Shown: positions 13,475 through 23,907 of the stretch, piece by piece
Layout: every line of letters begins with the position of its first letter
Position numbering within the stretch: position 1 is the first letter of the stretch
Origin: Chamaecyparis obtusa
Taxonomy: Eukaryota; Streptophyta; Pinopsida; Cupressales; Cupressaceae
Assembly (NCBI GenBank): GCA_027943335.1
Contig: BSBK01008829.1
Coordinates: 124,001 to 188,000 of the forward strand
Direction: 5' to 3'
Length of the DNA: 64,000 bases
Translations under genes and position numbers: made by a program
Notes under the pieces: generated by a model
The model's input: the letters and a program-made list of their open reading frames with translations, nothing else
Told to the model about the DNA's origin: nothing
Databases searched by the model: none

Positions 13475-15189
13475 AAACTTGAATCTTCTGCTATCTTGAT
13501 AACTAGAATAGGCTAGACTCTTGTCATAGCATTTCTTCGTAACAATCTTAGGACAAGCTGCATATCATCGCTTCAAAACCAGAATCGGCTTACTTATATA
13601 TTGTGATATGCACTTATTTTTTAATGGTATTTCACCATTCCTGAGATGAACGACCGAATCTAATATAACGATGAATGGAAAACTCCAATCTATTCCATCC
13701 GATAAGACATGGTAGACTTTAAAATAAGCTACAATGCTGTTCTCCTGGACCCTCTTAATATCATGATGTTGAATTTACAACGCATGTAAATTACACGCAA
13801 GTTTAAGCTTCATTGGTAGGCCATTTTTCTTGTTTGGCTACATTTTTCTATTTGCATTATTGATTTGACAACAATCTTTTGCTGATTGGTTTGTTTTCTC
13901 ATCAAGCTAAGCCTCCGGTGTAGCAGAAAAAGTAACCGCCGACATGTGAGCCCACCCTGATCAGAACAGTTTGTCACCGAAAGTAAACAAACTAATTTTC
14001 TATCTACCCGAAATGAGTATCTCATATTCAATAACCGGATTGGAGTGTCCTGCAAGGCATGTAGTTAGCAGAAGCACGTGCAACTACAAATTCGACATAG
14101 ATCATTATTGCTTGCAAAATATTATTATGTACTTTAATATACATTAACCCATATTTCTTATGCTAACTCATATTTTATAACAAATATGATACACGTTTGA
14201 TTCGGGTTTAACTCTCGTTTTCTGTATCGATACGATAGTGATCGAAAAATCTGTCTTTTATGCTCAGTAAAAATGTCATTGCAGAACATCTGGCTCCTCT
14301 TTTCCACTCTAACAACATTAACAAGTCTCTTAGTCTAGAAAAGTCAGGCAAATTGCTCTTAAACGAACAAAAGATTATTTGTGCTAATTAAACTATGTTG
14401 ACTACCCGTAATTGATTTAAGTGCAAGAAGTTCATCCATGATGATAAGAACGTCAACTTAATTCCCAAATTATCAGTCAGCTTGAAAGAATCTTAGTAAG
14501 CATTTAAAAATCAATTCATTAAAAGAGATTGCGTCATTCAATCAAACTTTTAGTAAATGTATCACTTATTCAATATAAAACATAATTTATAAAAGATCGG
14601 TTGTTTTCTATTTAAACAACCAGCATAAAGTCTGTAAATTTAATCGAAACTTCATGAAAATTGCTCCCAAACAGAATATTATTGTGGGTTGCTCTCACTC
14701 TTTGAGATTATCATCAACGGTGTTTGAATGGCCACCTTATAAACATAAGGTATTAAGTGTGAGTAATTCATCAATGATCTTAATATCATTATTGTATTTC
14801 CCGCATTGCCAATGAGCTCGAAATAATCGAAATGTAGACCGTAGGACTAAAACAAAAATTCATTAACCGGTGATTGCCTAATTCGACTTTCTCGATTACT
14901 CCATATTTATATAAACAACAATTTTCTTTTATGTATATTGTCAGAAGTCTTTTCATTAAAAAAAATTGTACTATTGCATTAATTCTAAGGGCTTTATAAC
15001 TTTTCATGATTCTATATCTCTAATTAGGAAGAAACATTAATTTGGTTAAAATTTGTATACCACTATTCATTTCAATTTAGGCTTGATTTTGTATTGGAAA
15101 ATGTTTTAAGTTATGTGTCATTATATAGTTCACTCTTGTGTGAAATAGATGTTGCAGTTTTCTCAACTAGCTAAGGCTCAATTCTAGGA
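13475..15189. other. Upstream flank of the ERF gene, no gene recognised
   Basis: Sequence without recognisable retroelement motifs, with more balanced composition than the flanking repeats. It should contain ERF regulatory DNA. Minus-strand frames at 13810-14055 and 14789-15007 are short and unsupported. Confidence 0.4.
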
Positions 15190-15805
15190 CTTTCTATGAG
15201 TTGTTGGAGTGCTCCATCATTCAGCTATTGTCCCTTACAAAGTAATGTAAGAGCATCCAGGATTGAACAAGATGACATGACATTTTGGTTTTACTTTTTA
15301 CTTTTGTGTCTTTCATGTCTTGTATTCAAGGGTAGACACATGAAATGTTCTACTAAATACCCACATCTCAATTTCACACCAATTTCGTTAGTCAAAATTT
15401 CCTTAATGGGAGATATGTTTTTGATAGAAAAAGCAACAAGAGGGTGCTAGCCTATGGAACAAAGGGACTAGAAGCACATTAATAGCACATTAATGGAACT
15501 AGTCAAAGCAGATAAAATAGTTTAACATCATAATCACCGAGTCTAACTCTACCCCTATCAAAATTATAAACCACAATACTGATCAAAAGGATTAAACCAG
15601 AGTACTTAAAACAAAGACTAGTAGTTAAAATAACAGTCATAAGCCACGCAAGGCTGAATGAAAAGTTATAAAAACTAACATTAACCCGAAACGCAAAACA
15701 TGTGATCCGAAGGCCATGCCCAGCCAAAATTAACCAACTCATGGACACTAGAAGTTAGTTCTTCCCACCCAGCTGCTTAGACGACAAGGTACTAGCCCAC
15801 TCCTC
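15190..15805 (-). other. Probable 3' untranslated tail of the relic at 15806-17600
   Basis: On the minus strand this follows the TAG of the unknown ORF and is T-rich, with no stable frame. A direct repeat of AGCACATTAAT occurs at about 15473-15500. I could find neither a poly(A) tail nor a target duplication, so the end of the element is undefined. Confidence 0.25.
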
Positions 15806-17600
15806 CTATAGAAATAGGAAAATATCTTTGTTGTCCTTGTCCACTTCCAGACTGCCGCCCGCCAGCTTTTCTTGCACATTACAGAGGGTCATAGCTGAAG
15901 CATGAATGACCTTTAGGAAAAATTTGTTGGTCATCATGCATTGGTGCTTCAGTTCCTGCATATTCTTTTCAATCTCTGCAATATCCTTGTCCATATCAGA
16001 TAACCTCCTCTTAAGGGTGCCTTTAAATTTGCTTTTGTTAGCTAGAGCCCCGATATTGTAATCAGAGGTGGGGGGCTTATCCCGTGGATCATGAAAAGGA
16101 CTCAGGGGTGGGATAGGGTTATTGGGGGTTTCCATGGTTTGCTGGAGGTTGGGAAGGGGAGTGTTACCAGTCCTAAGGGGAGTCATATGATCATCTAAGG
16201 AACCTCTCATGGACTTAGTGGTGTGGGAGTCTTTTCTAGACAGGGATTGTTCTCTAGAGGCCGTTTCCATCAACCTGATTTTACAATGTTCCTTGGAAAT
16301 TCTATTGGACCTTCGGCAACCTGAGCCACTTAAGTCCACCTCCAGATTAACCTGGATCTCCATCATTCTCCTTTTTTTGGGCCTACATTTAGTCTTAGGA
16401 GTACTGTCAAACTCCTTCCTATCTTTGTTCTCCACAGACTCAGAGACATAAGACTCTTCCTAACCCTCCTTCCTATTTAAAGGGTTTTTAACACATTTTT
16501 TGTGAGTTCTACCCTCTTTAGCACCCAGTTCAGTCTCCTGGATAACATGTATGGACTAGGAGGAGGAATGGGTGGGATTTTCAGTTTTGGCAGGGGACTC
16601 CTCTTGGGTCATCTCCTGGATAATCGAGGGGGTTGGGGTGCCGGGCAGATAGCTTTGTGAAATTGGTAAATGCAGAGAAGAAGGCCCTGATGGAGGATAG
16701 GGATTGACTTATCAGGGTTGTCCTTAATATCCATTATATTACTCTCTATGGAATGCAAGAGATAGAAGGGTATAGAAATTAAATCTTTGTTTCTAATATG
16801 ATTCAGGAACGGTAAGCGGTAGTAGTAAAACATAGTGAACTCACCTTCCAAAGTGAAATATTTCATCACAATGAGGCAAATTTTTTACCAGAAGTCTAGC
16901 AACACCTCCTTGTTGAGGCCCCCTTATTTCTTCACTAGCTGCTCACCATCCTTGAAAAACTGGTTGAGGCTAGTAGGGTCGGGAGTCCGACTGGTCTTTT
17001 TGTATTTCCTCCCTACCATAGAGAGCCTCATCGCCTTTTCTATGACCTCTTCATTCAGTTGGAAGTTGATGCCCCCAATCGAGATAGTCTTGTTGTTTTA
17101 GGATGAGACAAATTGTTTGGAAATTCACTAGTCATGCCCACCTTTCATTCTCTCCATAAAACCCCATATGTCACTTTCTTTGCAGTAATGAGTCACCAAC
17201 ATATCAGAGGTGAAAGCCTTGTCAATTTTATCAGGTTCAATGTGGAGAGTGTTGCCTCCCATTTCAAAGCTCTACCCCTCCTACTCCAGAATATCCTTAA
17301 AACCTAAGAGCCAAGCATTTTTGCAGACCATAAAAAACCACTTATTTTTTAGTGGCCTTTCCGAGGAAAGATTATACTTAAAATGCTGGCCTTGGGTAAA
17401 ATTTTGGAAGAAGGGACTCGTAGAACCAAATCTAATGGATCTCTAGGTGCCATTAATAGCAATAATGTCAGGGACACACTTGTTGTCCTTATTAGCCAAG
17501 TAAGCCCTCTGATTCAGACAACTCTTACTCCACATGTTAGGAAGGTAATGGTAATTCTTTATGGGATTTTGCATTCTCCTTTCCATAATCGTAAAAATCA
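15806..17600 (-). pseudogene. Decayed ORF of unknown family joined to LINE RT
   Basis: A long coding relic with a few stops and frame changes. In order it carries: about 17345-17290 NKWFFMVCKNAWLLGFKD; about 17270-17150 a segment with TLHIEPDKIDKAFTSDM and WGFMERMKGGH; about 16880-16700 FTLEGEFTMFYYYRLPFLNH and IPFYLLHSIES, then LHQGLLLCIYQFH; a Pro-rich linker; a basic stretch with KTKCRPKKRRMME; and a C-terminal helix-rich segment with ADMDKDIAEIEKN-like heptads (about 16010-15960). The order resembles the loosely defined plant transposon-protein ORFs seen in plant repeats. I cannot name a family. It is on the same strand as, and directly downstream of, a truncated LINE RT. Confidence 0.5.
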
Positions 17601-19595
17601 CCAGAGCACACTAGCACGTGATCTAGTAAAGATTGGTAATGTATATGATAGCTTGGCACATTTAAATAGTAATATTCATTAACCATAATATAGAGGTAGG
17701 GGGAGAGAGGGTTTCCATGTCTAAGACCCTTCTTAGGTTTGAAAAAGCCACGAGGAGTTCCATTGACAAGAATAGAGAAGCTAATAGTTTGCGTACATTC
17801 TGGTATAATCTGAATAACCTTCTCATTAAAGCCCATTTTAGCAAGAATTTTAAGTAGAAATGACCAGTTAACTTTGTCATAAGCTTTAGAGATATCTAGT
17901 TTAAAGGCCATACCTGGGACCTTTCTTCTATCCATAGAGTGGATTATTTCATGGGTGGCTATAGCCACATCCAAAATCTGTCTACCCAACACAAAACCTT
18001 TTTGAGTGGTGCAGATAATCTTGTCCAGAAGAGGCTTGATTCTACCAACCAAGATCTTGGCAAGGATCTTGTAGAAGGTATTGGAAAGGCTGATGGGCCT
18101 GAAATCTAACATAGAGGTAGGATTATCATGTTTTGGGACAAGCACAATGTAGTTTTTATTATGCAATCTGAGGAGGTGCCTAGTCCTAAAGAAGTCTCTG
18201 GCAGCACGGGTAACATCAGTCCCCACAATGTCCCAATATTCCTGAAAGAATGTCGGAGGAAATCCGTTTGGCCTAGGGGCTTTGTAAGCTCCCATAGCAA
18301 AGACCGCATTCTTGACCTCCTCATCAGAGACCCGCTTTGTAAGCATGTCATTATCACTAAGAGTTATAGCACTTTGGATGTGGTCTAGGAGTTGGTTTTT
18401 TATGTTGTTCGGGAATATAGGACCCTCATTAGAGTACAACCCCTTAAAGTAGTTAACCGCAACCTGATTGATTTTATCCTACTCCTTTACTTTGTTCCCT
18501 CCTTCATCCATAATAGTAGTGATGGTATTTCTTCTTTTATGGATGCTGGAAAACCTATGGAAGAAGGTCGTGTTCCTCTCCCCTTCAGCAAGCCACTGGA
18601 TTCTAGATATCTGCTTCCAGTAGATTTCTTCTTTTTCTAGGGTTTCTTGCCACTTGTGTCTAGTCAACTCCTCCTCCACCTAAATCTGGGCTAGGTAGCT
18701 TCCAGAAGCTAATTGGCCTTGGAGGGAGTCTAAGGTTTTAGATAGTTCCCTTTTCTCTTTATGAAAGTCTCTGAAACTATGTTTGCTCCAACCTTTAACC
18801 TCCCTTCTGATAATTTCAAGCTTTTGGGCTATTCTAAACATGGCACTACCCCTGATATTAGTCTTCCACCAGAATTTCACTTGATCTCTAAAGGATGGGT
18901 AAGAACACCACATAATTTCAAATCTGAAGGGCGTCAGGCTGACTTTAGGGGCATCATGCCAACAGAGAAGGAGGGGGTTATGATCTGACATAATTCTAGG
19001 GAGGGAAGAAAAGGAAAAGTTCAGACAAAGGTTCCATGAGGAGGTGGCCAGGACCTGATCTAGTCTCACCTAGATGAGATGGATACCCTTCCTATTGTTG
19101 GTCCAAGTGAAGGGGTTCCCTTTCAGAGTAATCCATTAGTCGACCATACTTTTTTGAGGGATAAATGGGAGTGTTAAAGTCACCGGCTAGCAAAAAATTT
19201 GCAGAATAGTCTTGATCTAGCCAATGGCCAAGATCAACCCACAGGGAAGCTCTACCAAACCAAGTATTAGGAGCATAAATATTAAAAGTGATCCATTCAG
19301 TTCCATTCTTCCTGAAGGTGACAAAAAGGAAGTTTTGGGAAGAAGCAACCACCTGACCAGTTATCCTATTAGGGTTCTAGAGTGTAGCAATGCCACCGGA
19401 CACACACGTAGCTTCAAAGTAAAGGAAAGCAACACCCAGCCAAAGATTGGGCGCAAGGATAGAAAAATTACTAGTAGACATCTTAACCTCTTGTAAGAGA
19501 AGAACATCAAGCTTATGATAAAAAATGTAATGTTTGACAACATTTTGTTCAAGGGACCTATTCAAGCCCCTCACATTCCAAGAAAGGCAAATCAT
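17600..19595 (-). pseudogene. LINE ORF2 relic: endonuclease and partial reverse transcriptase
   Basis: The ATG at 19595 starts MICLSWNVRGLNR, the signature opening of a LINE endonuclease. Further endonuclease pieces follow: LLQEVKM, LAGDFNTP near 19160 and a C-terminal SDHNPLLL near 18990. The RT spans about 18439-17600 with AYKAPRPNGFPPTFFQ, VLVPK, FRPISLSN, AFKLDISKAYDKVNW, and GLRHGNPLSPYLYIMV where GLRQGDPLSP is usual. The position of the FADD box is occupied by LLDH, so the catalytic Asp pair is damaged. Several frame changes occur between 18440 and 19370. Confidence 0.8.
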
Positions 19596-20932
19596 TTCTT
19601 ACTTTTGAAACTAGATTCCAGGGTTTGTTGCTTACCTGCTGCAACATCCCTTGTGGTCCCCCTCGATCTCCTTGGATAGTCCAAAGGCCTTCCCCTAGGT
19701 GTTTCCACTCCCACATCATCCTTTTTAGGCTTGGTTTTCTTTCTCTACATTTTCCATTCCCCATCATCATCCTCCAAACCATCAAGGGAGCTGGAGGAGT
19801 TCTTCTTCACAAGCTTTGGGGGGGTTTAGCATTAGGATTTTGGGATTTTAACTCCAGATAAACCACAATGGTAGGCTATTCTACCTTAGTAAGGTTAGTC
19901 ATCCTCCTCTCTGGGGCGGAATCAGGGGGATCTTTACCGACTTTTCCACTGACTGGAGGATTGGTTGCTCTGTAGTCTAGAGATTAGCAAAACTAAGACC
20001 AAGGCTACCTACCTCCATCTCCTAGGGGGGACAATCTCACCTTCCTCTAGAGACATATCATCAATTGCTATGGTTTTTATTTTGTGAGCCACTGAGGGTG
20101 GCCTAGTCTCCACCTTTGCCTCTTTACCTATGGGGGGTGGACCCTGAGCCATTCCTTTTTCCTTGTTCCCTTTTTTAGTTCCTGACTTGGAGGACTTGTA
20201 AGTGTCACTAGAGTGGCCTCTGCTATCACAGTTCTAGCAGAACAGGGTAGCATTCTCATACACCAATGCTTGGGTCCATCTACCTAGTTTAGATTTCAAA
20301 ATGACAAAGTTGGGTAGGATTTTATTCAGAGTGACATTCACACAAAATCTAGTAAACACCAGCATGGATTTAGAATGGGTCACCTCGTCTATTATGATGA
20401 ATGAGCCGAAGGATTCACCTATCCATTGGAAAACTTTCTTGTCTCAATATTCGAGTGGGAGGCCAGGGAGACGGACCTAAACTGGGGCCATTCTTGTTAG
20501 TTCCACCACTGGATTTAATCTGGGTTTCCATTTTGCAAGGGCTAGGAAGTGCTTTCCATAAATGCATGAACCCGATAGAAAATTTCCCGCTGGCATAGTA
20601 GAAACCAGGACATAACCCTTGATCTTCCACTAGTTAGACACCCATTTTCTAACCATTTCGATGGCAGGTCAAAAGTGAAAGAATCGACCAACCAAGGCCA
20701 GCTGAAAATCTGCCATCATTATATTCACCACTAAGTCTGTAAGTGATAGTTCAACACCTTCCTTAGTCTAAAGGAAATCCACCAACAGAGCCTCCAAAGA
20801 TTGATGGTCTTCTCCAACAAGGGCCCCTTTCCAGTTAGGTTTTGGGGGGGACAACAGGGTATCAGCAAAAGAGGATGCTTTCTGAGATTCCCCCATTGAC
20901 TCAGTCACTGGGACCATGATAGAGGAGATCAT
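19592..20932 (-). pseudogene. LINE ORF1 relic with DUF4283-like domain and CCHC knuckle
   Basis: A start ATG at 20932 gives MISSIMVPVTESMGESQKAS. About residues 70-190 carry the LVGRFFHF, KGYVLVSTMPAGNF and WIGESFGSFIIID pattern of the DUF4283 domain, which is followed by a knuckle near 20225. There CxxCDSRGHSSDT has a stop inside and its last Cys changed to Tyr. A Lys/Gly-rich tail runs to the TGA at 19592-19594. ORF1 of plant L1 elements is thought to bind the element RNA. Its stop overlaps the ORF2 start as ATGA. About seven or more in-frame stops make it non-functional. Confidence 0.7.
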
Positions 20933-21886
20933 GGGAATGGCCTAGGGTCCATCAGGACCAGTAGGCAGGTTAGCCAGGGGGCCAGCATCTCCCCCAGGGG
21001 AGGCAGGCATGAGAGATATGTTGAAGATGAAGGGGTATATATATTATTGTATATGTATTTGAAAAAAATGAAGATAAATAAAGGTAAGTGAACCATCCTT
21101 AGAAAGAAGAAGTGGCATGAAGAAAGGGGGAAAAGGTAAATGGTCACTGTGAAAATGAAGAGGGAGTTTGGATAGGCAAATCAGGTGAGAATAACTTGCA
21201 TGGAATATCTAGAAGTCATCAGATCGAGTAACATTTAAAATGTCCATGGGAACAATAGTGAATGGGGGTTCTATAGAACTATAAAAAATAATAGCATTTC
21301 GAAGAATAAACAAGAGACGATGTATCAGAATAGAGACAAGGAATTGTCTAAAATCTACATTGGTTCTAAACGAAGAGATAAGGAATAGTCTGTGGAAGGA
21401 TTGGTACAACAATGAGAATGCCTATTGATCTTTTCTAAATTATAAAGATATAATTTGTATTGAATGAAGGTATGAACAAGGGAAATCTCTTGATGGATAT
21501 ATATTGTACAAGTTCATTTTCTATTTTTCATTTTTATATATAATTATTTGCAACTTCTAGTGAAATATTGAAATTGAGTTTTATGTAATGGTAATTATTT
21601 GAGTCTTGTAGTTGTTAATTTTCTCTTTCTAGTAAGACATAAAGTTATTGTCCTAGATTTAGTGGTACCAGAGTAAGTTCAAATACCCTTGGTAATTGGT
21701 ACTTTGAAGTGATAAGGAAGTCATAATGGCTTCTAGATGACAAGGTTGAAGATGAGGCCAAGGGGATAGAGTTTAGAAGCCTAAAATTACATTGATAATA
21801 AGAACTTGTACAAATAAATTGATGAGGAATATCAATGTGTGGTTTCATTCCATGAAGATGGCCCAAATGACATGTGTACATGTTGA
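20933..21886. other. No gene recognised, flank of the nested gypsy
   Basis: Probably LINE 5' UTR up to about 21100, then anonymous DNA. The frame at 21645-22058 (minus) crosses into the LTR at 21892 and is not a gene. Confidence 0.4.
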
Positions 21887-21891
21887 AGATG

Positions 21892-23066
21892 TGATGTAGG
21901 CCAAAATGGATGAGACCTCCAAAGGGAAAGTTTGATCTTGCAGCAAGACTCAAACACAATAGAAAATAACAAGAGTGTATCAAAACAATAGCTTTATTAA
22001 TCAAAATTTCTTCATACATGTCGGGCTGTAAGACATTCCTGGTTACAACCACATACAAGGAAACTCAAACCAAAACTTATCAAATCCTCAGGTTATCAAA
22101 TCTTAAGCATATCTTTCCTTAGCTACTTCTAGCTACTAGATCTACCAAGATCCACTCCCAAATACAACCGCAACCCTAAAATTATACTAAGCCACCAAAA
22201 AGTCAATCTAAAAAAAAATTATATATCCCAAGACAACATAGAAAACCAAGTTGCCCTAGATCCAAAAATAAATTCAAAATTTAATAATTTCATTATGCAT
22301 AATCCAATCACCACATCAGCCGCACATATAACATCTAACAATGGGCGAAAAGAAACCACAACACGTGAATCTTCAATGCAAGCTAGATCTTAGCATTTTA
22401 ACTATTAGAATAGGTACCCAAAATAGGACCGGACGCAAAATGGAAAATACCCACCACCAAATAAGATCAAATGATATGTGCTCTAAGATATAGATCCACA
22501 TGAGTCCTAATAACCATCAGCCATGATTTCACATGTTGGAGCACAATGATCACCAAACACATGACTATAATCCCCAACAATCAATTGGTGAACTTAATTG
22601 AATCAGTGACATGAAGAACAATGAAAATTTGAAAGAGAAACAATAGGATCTCTCAAACTATGCCACCTCAAAAAGTGTGATCACGTACATAGCTTCCACT
22701 TACAAAAACCACAAAACCCTTTTCATCACTCTAGCGTAAGATCCACATAGATTGACCGAACATAAACTCTTAGAAAAATATCTAGAACAAGAAACTACAA
22801 TACAAACTCAGTCACATAATCGATCATAACTCAAGCCTGGTAAATCCAAATGAGTTGTGATCATCAAAAATACCCCAAATCATCCCATGAATATCATATC
22901 ATGACTATGACCATTGACAATCAAAAGAACTCAATCGAAGCAACATTCACCCAACTAGTGATCATGAATATAAAATGAACACAAAACTGGTACCGAAGGT
23001 CCACTAATAAACAAATGTTTTTGGATGATGCAAGATTACCAAAGGATGCAAGAAGCTCCTACATCA
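21892..23066 (-). repeat. 3' LTR of the outer gypsy
   Basis: It pairs with the LTR at 52272-53451 over its whole length. On the minus strand it begins TGATGTAGGAGC and has a matching inverted TCTTGCATCA 41 bp from its end. The internal sequence starts at 23067 with GACACCTGGG, close to the GACACCCAGGG beside the copy A LTR. Confidence 0.9.
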
Positions 23067-23900
23067 GACACCTGGGATACAAAAATATTTTATAAGAGAG
23101 AAGCTCTTGAAAATTTAAAATAATAAGGGACAATAATCCCATACTTATTCTTCATCCAAAAATCCCAGTCTCTTATATCCTTCATTTCCTTACTTCTGCC
23201 ATAAACTAGGTCCTACAAATGAGTCAGATCCAACATGCCATCAGACCCAACCTCATTTTCCTCAGCCATCAAAGGAAGTAATCTACACTTTTTACCATCC
23301 TTGATAATGGTAATCACATTATTCCTTCAATCATGAACAACCTCTCTATCATATTGTCAAGGTCTATGAAGTAAAATATGACATTCACTCATATCCATTG
23401 TGTGAGATAATACTACACCCTTATAAGAACCAATGCAAAAATACACCATGTGTTTTTCCTTCAGTTCTACCATATGATCATCATGCAACCAACTAATCCT
23501 ATAAGGACTTGGATGCTTAATTATTCTCAAACCAATATTTTGCACAATCTCCTCAAAAAGCAAGTTAGCAGTGCTACCAGTATCTACTATCACCTTAGAA
23601 CACTTACCTCTAGCCTTGCATCTGGTCCTAAATAAACTCATCTTTGACAAGTTTATTCTCCCTTATTCATCATTAACCTTTGATTTATAAGACCTTCACC
23701 ATTTTTAGGAGTATTGTATTTCTTAACAACATATGGTCTACTTTAATTCATTTACAAAATAAAATATTTTATCTCCTCGACACTAAAAAGATAAATGACC
23801 CTTCACACAACACTTAAAGAAAGTAGTTCTAAACTCTTTACCACGATTACCTCCCTTAGGTGCAACTAGTCTAGCTCATGTCTCTCCTACTTGTTTTCCT
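23067..23900 (-). pseudogene. Outer gypsy gag C-terminus and aspartic protease, pol deleted
   Basis: The longest frame (23650-23357) contains CKARGKCSKVIVDTGSTANL, an aspartic protease with its catalytic DTGS. It is followed by HMVELKEKHMV and LHRPW, then by VVHD and IKDGKKCRLLPL toward 23230. Upstream (about 23830-23770) is a zinc-knuckle remnant with CCVKGH spacing. Directly after the protease, only about 200 bp remain before the LTR where RT, RNase H and integrase should be. The gag side is cut at 23907 by the long-LTR gypsy. Confidence 0.75.
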
Positions 23901-23907
23901 TTATTAC

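Larger units (their letters stand above)
17600..20960 (-). mobile_element. Truncated plant L1-type LINE (ORF1 plus 5' part of ORF2)
   Basis: Two ORFs are recognisable in LINE order on the minus strand. ORF1 has a DUF4283-like region and a zinc knuckle. ORF2 has an apurinic endonuclease and the start of the RT. RT homology stops near 17600, soon after the catalytic motif region, and the thumb, RNase H and 3' UTR are absent. Loss of the 3' end is unusual, because LINE copies are normally cut at the 5' end. The 5' boundary near 20960 is approximate. Confidence 0.75.

Noticed and set aside
21645..22058. A 137-codon minus-strand frame
   Set aside because: It crosses the outer gypsy LTR boundary at 21892 and has no recognisable domain.
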